Of a DNA stretch of 47,101 nt, positions 27,097-35,542 are shown one piece after another. The translations under genes were made by a program, and so were the position numbers. A model generated the notes under the pieces. The model was not told where the DNA came from. It saw only the letters and a program-made list of their open reading frames with translations, and did not search any database. Within the stretch, counting starts at the first letter, position 1; every line of letters begins with the position of its first letter. This DNA is from Alphaproteobacteria bacterium (GTDB lineage Bacteria; Pseudomonadota; Alphaproteobacteria; Rhodobacterales; Rhodobacteraceae), in NCBI GenBank assembly GCA_024277955.1, contig JAJRUE010000054.1, positions 1-47,101 on the forward strand. Direction: 5' to 3'.

Positions 27097-27271
27097 GCCC
27101 CGGTTATGGCGCGGATCGTCGCCGGGAAAAAGCGCCAAACGCGCGGGCCGGCGGCGCCGGGTCGGCTGGGGCCGGCTTCGGTCGCCGCCGGTCCGCCGCC
27201 GCCGGCCGCCTGCCCGCCGCACCCCGTGGGGCGCGATTGCCTTTGCCGGGCGGCGGCCTATAGTCCGGCCA

Positions 27272-28333
27272 ATGACGCGAACGCCTGCGAAACCCCTCCG
27301 CCGCGGCTGGACCACCGGCGCCTGCGCCACCGCCGCCACCAGGGCCGCGCTGATCCGGCTGTGGGGCGGCGCGTTCCCGGCGCAGGTGCAGATCACGCTG
27401 CCGCGCGGCGAAACCCCGTCATTCGCGCTCGCCCACAGCGCCGCCGGCGATGGCTGGGCCGAAGCGGGCATCACCAAGGACGCCGGCGACGACCCGGACG
27501 TGACCCACGGCGCGCTGGTGATCGCGCGGCTCGAGGCCTCGGGCGGGGGCGTGGCGTTTCGCGCGGGCCAGGGTGTCGGCACCGTCACCATGCCGGGCCT
27601 GCCGGTGGCGGTGGGCGAGGCGGCGATCAACCCGGTGCCGCGCCAGATGATGCGCGCCGTGGTTCAGGACCTGGCGGCGCAATACGGGCGCGCCCCCGAT
27701 GTCGCCATCACCCTGTCCATTCCCGGCGGCGAGGCGCTGGCCGCGAAAACCTGGAACCCGCGCCTTGGCATCGTCGGCGGGCTGTCGGTGCTGGGCACCA
27801 CCGGCGTGGTGCGGCCATTTTCGTGCTCGGCCTGGATCGCCTCGATCCACCGCGGCGTGGACGTGGCGCGCGCCAGCGGGCTGACCCATGTGGCGGGCTG
27901 CACCGGGGCGACCTCGGAACGCGCGGTGCAGGCGCTTTACGGCCTGCCGGATCACGCAATGCTGGACATGGGCGATTTCGCCGGCGGCTTGCTGAAATAC
28001 ATCGCGCGCCACCCGGTCGCGCGGCTGACCATCGGCGGAGGTCTCGGCAAGCTGGCCAAGCTGGGGCAGGGGGCGGCGGATCTGCACTCGGCCCGCAGCC
28101 AGGTGGATTTTCAGGCGCTGGCGGCGCTTGCGGGCGATGCGCGGGTGGCCGAGGCGCAGACCGTGCTCCATGCCTACGAGATGGTCGGCGCGCCGCTGGC
28201 CCGGACCATCGCCGATGCGGCGTTGGAGGCGGCGCGGGCGCGGCTGAAGCGGGCGGATGTGGCGCTGGACGTGGTGGCGGTGTCGCGCAACGGGCAGGTT
28301 TTGGCGCGGGCGGGACGAAACGATGGATTCTGA
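27272..28333 (+). CDS. cbiD: Cobalt-precorrin-5B (C1)-methyltransferase
   Basis: LRRGWTTGACATAATRAAL...GVGTVTMPGLPVAVGEAAINPVPRQMM...SIPGGEALAAKTWNPRLGIVGGLSVLGTTGVVRPFS. Confidence 0.93.
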   Translation: MTRTPAKPLRRGWTTGACATAATRAALIRLWGGAFPAQVQITLPRGETPSFALAHSAAGDGWAEAGITKDAGDDPDVTHGALVIARLEASGGGVAFRAGQGVGTVTMPGLPVAVGEAAINPVPRQMMRAVVQDLAAQYGRAPDVAITLSIPGGEALAAKTWNPRLGIVGGLSVLGTTGVVRPFSCSAWIASIHRGVDVARASGLTHVAGCTGATSERAVQALYGLPDHAMLDMGDFAGGLLKYIARHPVARLTIGGGLGKLAKLGQGAADLHSARSQVDFQALAALAGDARVAEAQTVLHAYEMVGAPLARTIADAALEAARARLKRADVALDVVAVSRNGQVLARAGRNDGF

Positions 28334-28380
28334 CATGCTGACAAGGCTATCGGCGACGTTGGAGGGCTTGGTGCAACAGA

Positions 28381-28509
28381 GGGGCGCGCCCGACCCCGAG
28401 GGTGGGCGTGGTGCCGTCGTTCCTGCGGCAGGACACCCGCGCAGAGGCTGCAATTGCCTGAAACGCCGGGACAATTCGCGCCCGCCCTGGGGGGCGGGGT
28501 CGGGCGCGA
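28381..28509. repeat. GC-rich palindromic element D (long-arm inverted repeat)
   Basis: GGCGCGCCCGACCCCGAGGGTGGGCG pairs with CGCGCCCGCCCTGGGGGGCGGGGTCGGGCGCG; between cbiD and cobK. Confidence 0.65.
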
Positions 28510-28580
28510 CCCGGATCGCAGGCGATCCGGTGAATCGGGCGCTGCTGTCGACCGAGCCTGTTCCGGAAGGAGGCTGACGG

Positions 28581-29351
28581 ATGCTGCTCTTGCTTGCAGG
28601 CACCACCGAAGCGCGCCAGATCGCGCGCGCGCTCGCCGACCGGGGCCACCGGGCGATCGCCACGCTGGCCGGGGCCACCCGCGCGCCGCAAACCCTGCCG
28701 CTGCCCACCCAGCGCGGCGGTTTTGGCGGCGAAGCGGGGTTTCGCGCCTTTCTGCAGCAGCACCCGATCAGCGCGATCCTCGATGCCACCCACCCCTTTG
28801 CCACCCGCATCACCGAACGCAGCGCGCGCATCGCCCGCGATCTGGGCCTGCCCTATCTGCAGCTTTTGCGCCCCGAATGGCGTCCCGGCCCCGGCGACCG
28901 CTGGATGATGATCGCGCGCGAAGACCAGGCCGCGCGCCACATCGCACCGGGCGCCACGGTCTTTCTGGCGACGGGCCGGCAAAGCCTGCCGGGGTTCGCC
29001 AATCTCGCGACCGACGGGCGGCGGCTGATTTGCCGGCGGATCGACGCGCCGCGCGCGCCCTTTCCCTACCCGAACGGCGAATACCTGCTGGGGCGCGGTC
29101 CCTTCACGGTCGCCCAGGAACGCGACCTGTTCGCGCGCCTGGGCGTCGATGCGCTGGTGGTCAAGAACGCCGGCGGCACCGGCAGCGCCCCCAAGCTGGA
29201 AGCGGCGCGCGCGCTTGGCCTGCCGGTGGTGATGCTGGCGCGCCCCGATCCGCTCGACATCGCGCGGGTCGAAACCGTGGCCGAGGCGCTGGCCTGGGTG
29301 CGCGGCCTCGGCCGGACGCAGGCGGGCCGCGCCGCCGGGGGGACGCCATGA
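28581..29351 (+). CDS. cobK: Precorrin-6A reductase
   Basis: LLLLAGTTEARQIARALADRGHRAIATLAGATRAP...AILDATHPFATRITERSARI...VVKNAGGTGSAPKLEAARALGLPVVMLARP. Confidence 0.92.
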   Translation: MLLLLAGTTEARQIARALADRGHRAIATLAGATRAPQTLPLPTQRGGFGGEAGFRAFLQQHPISAILDATHPFATRITERSARIARDLGLPYLQLLRPEWRPGPGDRWMMIAREDQAARHIAPGATVFLATGRQSLPGFANLATDGRRLICRRIDAPRAPFPYPNGEYLLGRGPFTVAQERDLFARLGVDALVVKNAGGTGSAPKLEAARALGLPVVMLARPDPLDIARVETVAEALAWVRGLGRTQAGRAAGGTP

Positions 29352-29977
29352 CCGGGCGGATCATCGCGGGCCCCGAAGACCTGCACGAAGGCGCCACATG
29401 GCTGGCGGCGCGCGAGGCGCGCTTTGCCCGGGCCTATGCGCTGACCGGCCCGCTGCCGCTGCGCTGGCGGCGCGACGGGTTCGGCGCGCTGATCGATGCG
29501 ATCGTGTCGCAGCAGATCTCGGTCGCGGCGGCGGAGTCGATCCTGAACCGGATGAAGGCCGCGGGGCTGACGGGGCCGCGCAAGATCGCGCGCGCCAGCG
29601 ACGAAGAGCTGCGCGCCTGCGGCCTGTCGGGGCAGAAGGTGCGCTACCTGCGCGCGCTCGCCGCCGCCCGGCTGCCCTACGCCCGGCTGCGCGAAATGCC
29701 GCTGGACGAGGTGATCGCGACCCTGACCGAGGTGCCCGGCATCGGCCCCTGGACGGCGCAGATCTACGCGATGTTTTCGCTGGGGCGCGCCGATGTGTTC
29801 GCGCCGGGCGATCTGGCCCTGCAGGAAGCCGCGCGCCTGCTGTTCGAACTGCCCGAGCGCCCGTCGCCGCGCGCCTTTGCCGACATGGCCCTGGCCTGGT
29901 CGCCGTGGCGGGCCGTTGCGGCGCGGCTCTTGTGGGCCTACTACCGCATCGAAAAGGACAGGGAAGGGATCCGATGA
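29348..29977 (+). CDS. DNA-3-methyladenine glycosylase (AlkA-like HhH-GPD)
   Basis: FGALIDAIVSQQISVAAAESILNRM...LSGQKVRYLRALA...LTEVPGIGPWTAQIYAMFSLGRADVFAPGDLALQ. Confidence 0.92.
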   Translation: MTGRIIAGPEDLHEGATWLAAREARFARAYALTGPLPLRWRRDGFGALIDAIVSQQISVAAAESILNRMKAAGLTGPRKIARASDEELRACGLSGQKVRYLRALAAARLPYARLREMPLDEVIATLTEVPGIGPWTAQIYAMFSLGRADVFAPGDLALQEAARLLFELPERPSPRAFADMALAWSPWRAVAARLLWAYYRIEKDREGIR

Positions 29978-30639
29978 CACGCAAGCTCGAATTTGGCCGC
30001 AAGGGCCCGCCGCTGGGCGAGGCAAAACAGGTGGTGGTGTTTCTGCACGGCTACGGGGCCAATGGCGCCGATCTGCTGGGGCTGGCTGATCCGCTGACGC
30101 CGCACATGCCGGGGACCGCCTTTGTCGCGCCCGACGCGCCCGAACCCTGCGCCGCCAACCCGATGGGGTTCCAGTGGTTCCCGATCCCCTGGCTTGACGG
30201 CTCGTCCGAAGACGCCGCCGCCGCGGCGATGAAGCGCGCGGTCGAAGACGTGAACGCCTTTCTCGACCAGGTGCTGGCGGACGAAGGCCTTGGCGCCGAC
30301 CGGATGATCCTGTTCGGCTTTTCCCAGGGCACGATGATGAGCCTGCACATCGCCCCGCGCCGCGCCGAGCCGGTGGCCGGCGTGGTCGGCTTTTCCGGTC
30401 GCCTGCTGAACCCCGAACGCCTGGCCGGCGAAGCGGTGTCGCGCCCGCCGGTGCTGCTCTTGCACGGCGACCAGGACGACATGGTGCCGCCGGCCAGCCT
30501 GGCGGATGCGCATGAGGCGCTCAAGGCCGCGGGGGTCGAGGTCTACGGCCACGTGATGAAGGGCACCGGCCACGGGATCGACAACGAAGGGCTTTCGGTG
30601 GCGCTGGGCTTCATGCGCGAAAAACTGTCGCTGGACTAG
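29974..30639 (+). CDS. Alpha/beta hydrolase (phospholipase/carboxylesterase family)
   Basis: VVVFLHGYGANGADLLGLADPL...ILFGFSQGTMMSLHIAPRR...VLLLHGDQDDMVP...GTGHGIDNEGL. Confidence 0.92.
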   Translation: MTRKLEFGRKGPPLGEAKQVVVFLHGYGANGADLLGLADPLTPHMPGTAFVAPDAPEPCAANPMGFQWFPIPWLDGSSEDAAAAAMKRAVEDVNAFLDQVLADEGLGADRMILFGFSQGTMMSLHIAPRRAEPVAGVVGFSGRLLNPERLAGEAVSRPPVLLLHGDQDDMVPPASLADAHEALKAAGVEVYGHVMKGTGHGIDNEGLSVALGFMREKLSLD

Positions 30640-30856
30640 GGTCAAAACCCGATCAACCTGCGCCGCCAGCGCGATAGGGGCCTGGGCCGCCGGTCCGGGG
30701 CCATGTTGCGCGCCCTATCCGCCTGCCACAAATATTGGGGGTTGCGGCCTTTTCGTCGCCATATATAGTTCAGTCAACCGGCAACGGTGGTGGCGCGCTG
30801 GTCTGGCCGGTCCGACAAGAACAGGTCTTGCGACAAGTCCGGGGGCAAAGTCTGGC

Positions 30857-31441
30857 ATGGACGGAGATTTCAGAACGGCATTTCACCACGACGCGGGCGG
30901 GTTGCGCCAATACCCTGCGCTGGTGCTGAACGCGGATTACCGGCCGCTGTCCTACTACCCTCTGTCGCTCTGGCCCTGGCAGGAGGCGATCAAGGCCGCC
31001 TACCTCGAGCGGGTCGATATCGTCGCCGAATACGACGAATATGTGCACAGCCCGTCGGTCGAGATCCGCATTCCGTCGGTGGTGGTGCTCAAGGACTATG
31101 TGAAGCCGCGCCGCCGGGTGGCCTTTACCCGCTTCAACCTGTTCCTGCGCGATGAATTTTCCTGCCAGTATTGCGGGGTGCGAAGCGATTTGACCTTTGA
31201 CCACGTGGTGCCCAAGTCGCGTGGCGGCAGGACCAGCTGGGAAAACGTGGTGGCGGCCTGTTCGCGCTGCAACCTGAAAAAGGGCGCGCGCAGCCTGCGC
31301 CAGGCGGGGATGACCCTGCGCAAGCCGCCGCGCCGCCCCGGCGCCGAGGAACTGCGCAACATGGGGCGCAAGTTCCCGCCCAACCACCTGCACGAGACCT
31401 GGATGGATTTTCTCTACTGGGATGCCGAGCTCGAAGCCTGA
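30857..31441 (+). CDS. HNH endonuclease
   Basis: PALVLNADYRPLSYYPLSLWPWQEAIKAAYLERVDIVAEY...CQYCGVRSDLTFDHVVPKSRGGRTSWENVVAACSRCNLKKG. Confidence 0.93.
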   Translation: MDGDFRTAFHHDAGGLRQYPALVLNADYRPLSYYPLSLWPWQEAIKAAYLERVDIVAEYDEYVHSPSVEIRIPSVVVLKDYVKPRRRVAFTRFNLFLRDEFSCQYCGVRSDLTFDHVVPKSRGGRTSWENVVAACSRCNLKKGARSLRQAGMTLRKPPRRPGAEELRNMGRKFPPNHLHETWMDFLYWDAELEA

Positions 31442-31493
31442 GCCGGTTTCAGGGGGCTGTCTGCCCCCTCTTGGCCCGTCCCGGGCCAATTCA

Positions 31494-31572
31494 CCCCCGA
31501 GGATATTTGCCGACAGAAGAAGTAACGCCCGCCGATTTCTTCTGTCCAAAAATATCCCCGCCGGAGGCCCGC
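31494..31572. repeat. Inverted pair of the dispersed GATATTT motif between convergent genes
   Basis: ccccgaggatatttgccgacagaagaag ... tttcttctgtccaaaaatatccccgccggagg. Confidence 0.7.
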
Positions 31573-31600
31573 GCCCGCCAGGGCGCGGAACCTGCGCGGA

Positions 31601-32653
31601 TCAGCTGGCGGCGGCGCGCATCACCATGCCGAACAGGTCGCGCGGATCGTCCGGATCGGCGAGCATGTCGAGCGGTTCAAAAAAGCCTGTGCCGTTGATG
31701 CGCTCGCGCACGAAGCGCAGGGCCGAAAAGTCCTCGATCGCGAATCCGACGCTGTCGAACAGCGTGATCTGGCGGGCGTCGGTGCGTCCCGGGCTTTCGC
31801 CGCGGATCACCTGCCACAGCTCGTGCACCGGGTGGTCGTCGGCCAGTTGCTGGATTTCGCCCTCGATCCGGGTTTGCGGCGGGTATTCCACGAAGATGTC
31901 GGACCGCAGCAGGATGTCGCGGTGCAGTTCGGTCTTGCCGGGGCAGTCGCCGCCGATGGCGTTGATGTGCACGCCGGCGCCCACCATGTTGTCGGTCAGT
32001 ATGGTCGCGTATTGCTTGTCGGCGGTGCAGGTGGTGATGATCTGGGCGCCTTCGATCGCCTCTTCGGGCGTGGTGCATTTCACGACGTTCAAGCCGCTGC
32101 CGGCCAGGTTGCGGGCGCATTTTTCGGTTGCCGCGTGGTCGATATCGTAGAGCCGCACCGTGTCGATGCCCACGACGGTTTTCATCGCCAGGGTCTGAAA
32201 CTCGCTTTGCGCGCCGTTGCCGATCATCGCCATGGTGGTCGCGCCCCGGGGCGCCAGGTGGCGCGCCGCCATCGCCGAGGTGGCGGCCGTGCGCAGCGCC
32301 GTCAGGATGGTCATCTCCGACAGCAGCACCGGGTAGCCGTTGTCCACATCCGCCAGCAGGCCAAAGGCGGTGACCGTCTGGCGGCCCTCGCGCATGTTCT
32401 TGGGGTGGCCGTTGACGTATTTGAAGCCGTAGACCTCGCCGTCCGAGGTGGGCATCAGCTCGATCACCCCCTGGGCCGAATGGCTGGCGACGCGCGGGGT
32501 CTTGTCGAACACCTCCCAGCGGGCGAAATCGGCCTGGACGTAGTCGGTCAGCTCGGCCAGCATCCTTTCCAGGCCGATGTGATGCACCAGGCGCATCATG
32601 TTCTCGACGCTGACAAAGGGGACGAGGGCGAGGGGCGAGGGTTGGTTGGTCAT
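31601..32653 (-). CDS. Ornithine cyclodeaminase
   Basis: LVPFVSVENMMRLVHHIGLERMLAELTDYVQADFARWEVFDKTPRVASHS...YVNGHPKNMREGRQTVTAFGLLADVDNGYPVLLSEMTILTALRTAATSAMAARHLAP. Confidence 0.93.
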   Translation of the reverse strand: MTNQPSPLALVPFVSVENMMRLVHHIGLERMLAELTDYVQADFARWEVFDKTPRVASHSAQGVIELMPTSDGEVYGFKYVNGHPKNMREGRQTVTAFGLLADVDNGYPVLLSEMTILTALRTAATSAMAARHLAPRGATTMAMIGNGAQSEFQTLAMKTVVGIDTVRLYDIDHAATEKCARNLAGSGLNVVKCTTPEEAIEGAQIITTCTADKQYATILTDNMVGAGVHINAIGGDCPGKTELHRDILLRSDIFVEYPPQTRIEGEIQQLADDHPVHELWQVIRGESPGRTDARQITLFDSVGFAIEDFSALRFVRERINGTGFFEPLDMLADPDDPRDLFGMVMRAAAS

Positions 32654-32666
32654 CTGGGTCTCCGGG

Positions 32667-33599
32667 TCAGTCGTAGGCGCGGGTCGGGCGGTCGAACACG
32701 CGCCGGCCAAGGGCCGAAGCGGCAAGATCCACCATCACCCGCGCGGTGCGGCCGCGTTCATCAAGAAAGGGGTTGAGTTCGACGAGGTCGAGCGAGGTCA
32801 TCAGCGCGCTGTCGTGCAGCATCTCCATCACCAGGTGGGCTTCGCGCAAGGTTGCGCCGCCGGGCACCGTGGTGCCCACCGCCGGCGCGACGCCGGGATC
32901 CAGGAAATCCACGTCCAGCGACACGTGCAGCGCGCCGCCGGCCGCCGCGACGGTTTCGAGAAAGGCGGCCAGCGGGTCGGCGATGCCGTGTTCGTCGATC
33001 TGGCGCATGTCGTGGTAGCGGATGCGGCTGGCTTCCAGCGCGGCGCGTTCCGGCGCATCGACCGAGCGCAGCCCGAGGATGCAGACGTTGGGTTCCGGGA
33101 TCGGCGCGGCCAGCGGCGGAAAGCCGTCGAACCCCGGCTGGCCGGTCGCATAGGCCAGCGGTGTGCCGTGCAGGTTGCCGCTGGCGCTGGTGACGGGCGT
33201 GTGAAAATCGCTGTGCGCATCGAGCCACAGCACGAATTGTTCGCGCCCCGCAGCGGCGGCATGGGCGGCGACGCCGGACAGCGAGCCGAGCGACAGCGAA
33301 TGGTCGCCGCCCAGAAAGATCGGCAGGCCTTCGGCCATGGTGCGCTGGGCAATTTCGGCCAGCGTTCGGGTCCAGGCGATGGTCTGCGCCAGCGCGTGCA
33401 CCTGGCCTGTGGGCGCCGGGCCGTCCGGGGCGGGGATGTCGATTGCAAGGTTGCCGTGGTCGCGCAGGCTGTGGCCCAGGTCGCCCAGCGCGCGGGCCAG
33501 GCCTGCGGTGCGATAGGCGTCGGGGCCCATCAGGCAGCCCGCGCGCCGCTTGCCGCTGTCCACGGGCGCGCCGATCAGGTGGCAGGTTTCAAGGGTCAT
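32667..33599 (-). CDS. rocF: Arginase
   Basis: CHLIGAPVDSGKRRAGCLMGPDAYRTAGL...IFLGGDHSLSLGSLSG...WLDAHSDFHTP...VSLDVDFLDPGVAPAVGTTVPGG. Confidence 0.94.
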   Translation of the reverse strand: MTLETCHLIGAPVDSGKRRAGCLMGPDAYRTAGLARALGDLGHSLRDHGNLAIDIPAPDGPAPTGQVHALAQTIAWTRTLAEIAQRTMAEGLPIFLGGDHSLSLGSLSGVAAHAAAAGREQFVLWLDAHSDFHTPVTSASGNLHGTPLAYATGQPGFDGFPPLAAPIPEPNVCILGLRSVDAPERAALEASRIRYHDMRQIDEHGIADPLAAFLETVAAAGGALHVSLDVDFLDPGVAPAVGTTVPGGATLREAHLVMEMLHDSALMTSLDLVELNPFLDERGRTARVMVDLAASALGRRVFDRPTRAYD

Positions 33600-33699
33600 G
33601 GTGTTTCTCCGGTTTGTGCTATTTTCATTCGAAACGGTGGGATTGTCAGCGGTTGTTTTGTGCAATATGGTGGCTGACAGATCAAAACGGATAAGCAAA

Positions 33700-34134
33700 A
33701 TGACCACTATGGACGATCTGGACCGGCGGCTGATCGCGCTGTTGCGGCGCGACGGGCGGGCGTCGCTTTCCGACATGGCGCTGGAACTCGGGGTGTCGCG
33801 CGCCACGGTGCGCGCGCGCCTCGAGCGGCTTCAGCACAGCGGCGAAATCGTCGGCTTTACGGTGGTCACCAAAAGCGACCACGCCACCTCGCCGGTGCGC
33901 GGGCTGATGCTGATCGGCATCGAAGGGCGCGGCGCCGACCGGATCATCCGCCAGCTGCGCGGCATCCCCGAGGTGACCGCGGTGCACACCACCAACGGGC
34001 GCTGGGATCTGGTGGTGGAAATCGGCACCGGTACGCTTGAGGCGCTGGACCGGGTGCTGGCGGAAATCCGGCGCATCGAGGGCGTGCTGGTCAGCGAAAC
34101 CAACCTGCTGCTGGCGACGCGCAAGTCGGCCTGA
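33700..34134 (+). CDS. Lrp/AsnC family transcriptional regulator
   Basis: MTTMDDLDRRLIALLRRDGRASLSDMALELGVSRATVRARLERLQHSGEIVGFTVV. Confidence 0.93.
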   Translation: MTTMDDLDRRLIALLRRDGRASLSDMALELGVSRATVRARLERLQHSGEIVGFTVVTKSDHATSPVRGLMLIGIEGRGADRIIRQLRGIPEVTAVHTTNGRWDLVVEIGTGTLEALDRVLAEIRRIEGVLVSETNLLLATRKSA

Positions 34135-34196
34135 GCGGGGCGGGGTGGCGCCGGCCTGTGCGCCCGACGGAAATCCTGGATCGCCTTTGCCTGCAA

Positions 34197-34257
34197 TCCC
34201 GCCCGGCGGCACCGCCGGGCAGCGCCCGACCCGCCCCCGGGCCGGCCGCTGCCCTCC
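34197..34257. repeat. GC-rich palindromic element C (partial, reverse orientation)
   Basis: GCCCGGCGG-CA-CCGCCGGGC hairpin then AGCGCCCGACCCGCCCCCGGGC; matches the complement of B. Confidence 0.65.
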
Positions 34258-34399
34258 ATATTTCTGCGACAACGATGCAGATACACGACCCTGGTGCGGG
34301 GACAAATGGCTGCGCCGGGGCCTGCGGGCCTTGTTCATCTCGCGGTGCGCGATTAGGGTCGCGCGAAACCCCGGATGACCCGCAAGCCATGAGATTGAG

Positions 34400-35542
34400 A
34401 TGAGCCAGAAACGTTCCATCTTCGAAGAGGTCCAGACCACCGAAAAGGCCGCCGCCCCCACCCCCGGCCTGATCGACCGCGAACGCGGCGGGCGCGGGGC
34501 GATCCGGTTTTGGCTGATGCTGCTGTTCGTGATGGTCATGGCGATCGTCGCGGTGGGCGGCGCGACCCGGCTGACCGACAGCGGCTTGTCGATCACCTCG
34601 TGGAAGCCGCTGGCCGGCGCGATCCCGCCGCTCAGCGACGCCGACTGGCAGGCGGAGTTCCAGGCCTACCAGGCGATCCCCGAATACCAGTTGCAAAACA
34701 AGGGGATGAGCCTATCAGAATTCAAGTCGATCTTCTGGTGGGAATGGGGCCACCGGCAGCTGGCGCGCTCGATCGGGCTGGTCTGGGCGGTCGGATTTTT
34801 CTGGTTTCTGGCGCGCAGGCAGATCCCCACCGGCTGGGCCGGGCGGCTGTTCGGGGTCGGCGTGCTGATCGGCCTGCAGGGGGCCGTGGGCTGGTGGATG
34901 GTGTCTTCGGGGCTGGGGGGCAAGATGCTGGACGTGGCCAGCTACCGGCTGGCGACGCATCTGGGGCTGGCGTTCTTCATCCTCGGGCTGATCGCCTGGT
35001 TCACCTTCCAGCTTGGCCGCAAGGAAGCCGACCTGATCCAGGCGCGCCGGATGCGCGAGGGCGCGCTGGTGCGCCTTGCCGGCGTCCTGCTGGGGCTGGC
35101 GTTCGCGCAGATCCTGCTGGGCGCGCTGGTCGCCGGGATCGACGCCGGGCGCGGCTATACCGACTGGCCCCTGATGGCCGGGCAGTTCTTTCCGCCGGAC
35201 GCATTCGACCTGACCCCGCTGTGGCGCAATTTCTTCGAAGACGACGGGCTGGTGCAGTTCGTGCACCGGATGTGGGGCTATCTGGTTTTCGCCTTCGGGC
35301 TGTTTGTCTGGTGGCGCTCGCGCGCGTCGGGCAACTTGGTGACCCGGCGCGCCTTTGACTGGATGGCGGTGATGCTGTTCGGCCAGATCGTGCTGGGGAT
35401 CATCACGGTGATGAACTCGGCGCCCGTCGATCTGGCGCTGACCCACCAGTTCGGGGCGGTGATCCTGTGGGTGCTGATCCTGCGGGCGCGTTTTCTGGCC
35501 GCCTACCCGGTGGCGCAATCCATCAAGGGGGCCCGCGCATGA
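34400..35542 (+). CDS. ctaA: Heme A synthase (COX15/CtaA)
   Basis: AIRFWLMLLFVMVMAIVAVGGATRLTDSGLSITSWKPLAGAIPPLSDADWQAEF...WWEWGHRQLARSIGLVWAVGF...VQFVHRMWGYLVF. Confidence 0.95.
   Translation: MSQKRSIFEEVQTTEKAAAPTPGLIDRERGGRGAIRFWLMLLFVMVMAIVAVGGATRLTDSGLSITSWKPLAGAIPPLSDADWQAEFQAYQAIPEYQLQNKGMSLSEFKSIFWWEWGHRQLARSIGLVWAVGFFWFLARRQIPTGWAGRLFGVGVLIGLQGAVGWWMVSSGLGGKMLDVASYRLATHLGLAFFILGLIAWFTFQLGRKEADLIQARRMREGALVRLAGVLLGLAFAQILLGALVAGIDAGRGYTDWPLMAGQFFPPDAFDLTPLWRNFFEDDGLVQFVHRMWGYLVFAFGLFVWWRSRASGNLVTRRAFDWMAVMLFGQIVLGIITVMNSAPVDLALTHQFGAVILWVLILRARFLAAYPVAQSIKGARA

Noticed and set aside
27097-27271. Possible cobalamin riboswitch between cobA and cbiD
   Set aside because: Only a ~175-bp GC-rich divergent promoter gap; no B12-box-like core (GCCACTG) seen by eye.
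27272-29351. Hybrid aerobic/anaerobic cobalamin pathway (cbiD with cobK)
   Set aside because: The gene assignments look sound, but mixed cob/cbi nomenclature is common in alphaproteobacteria; not evidence of novelty without the rest of the pathway.
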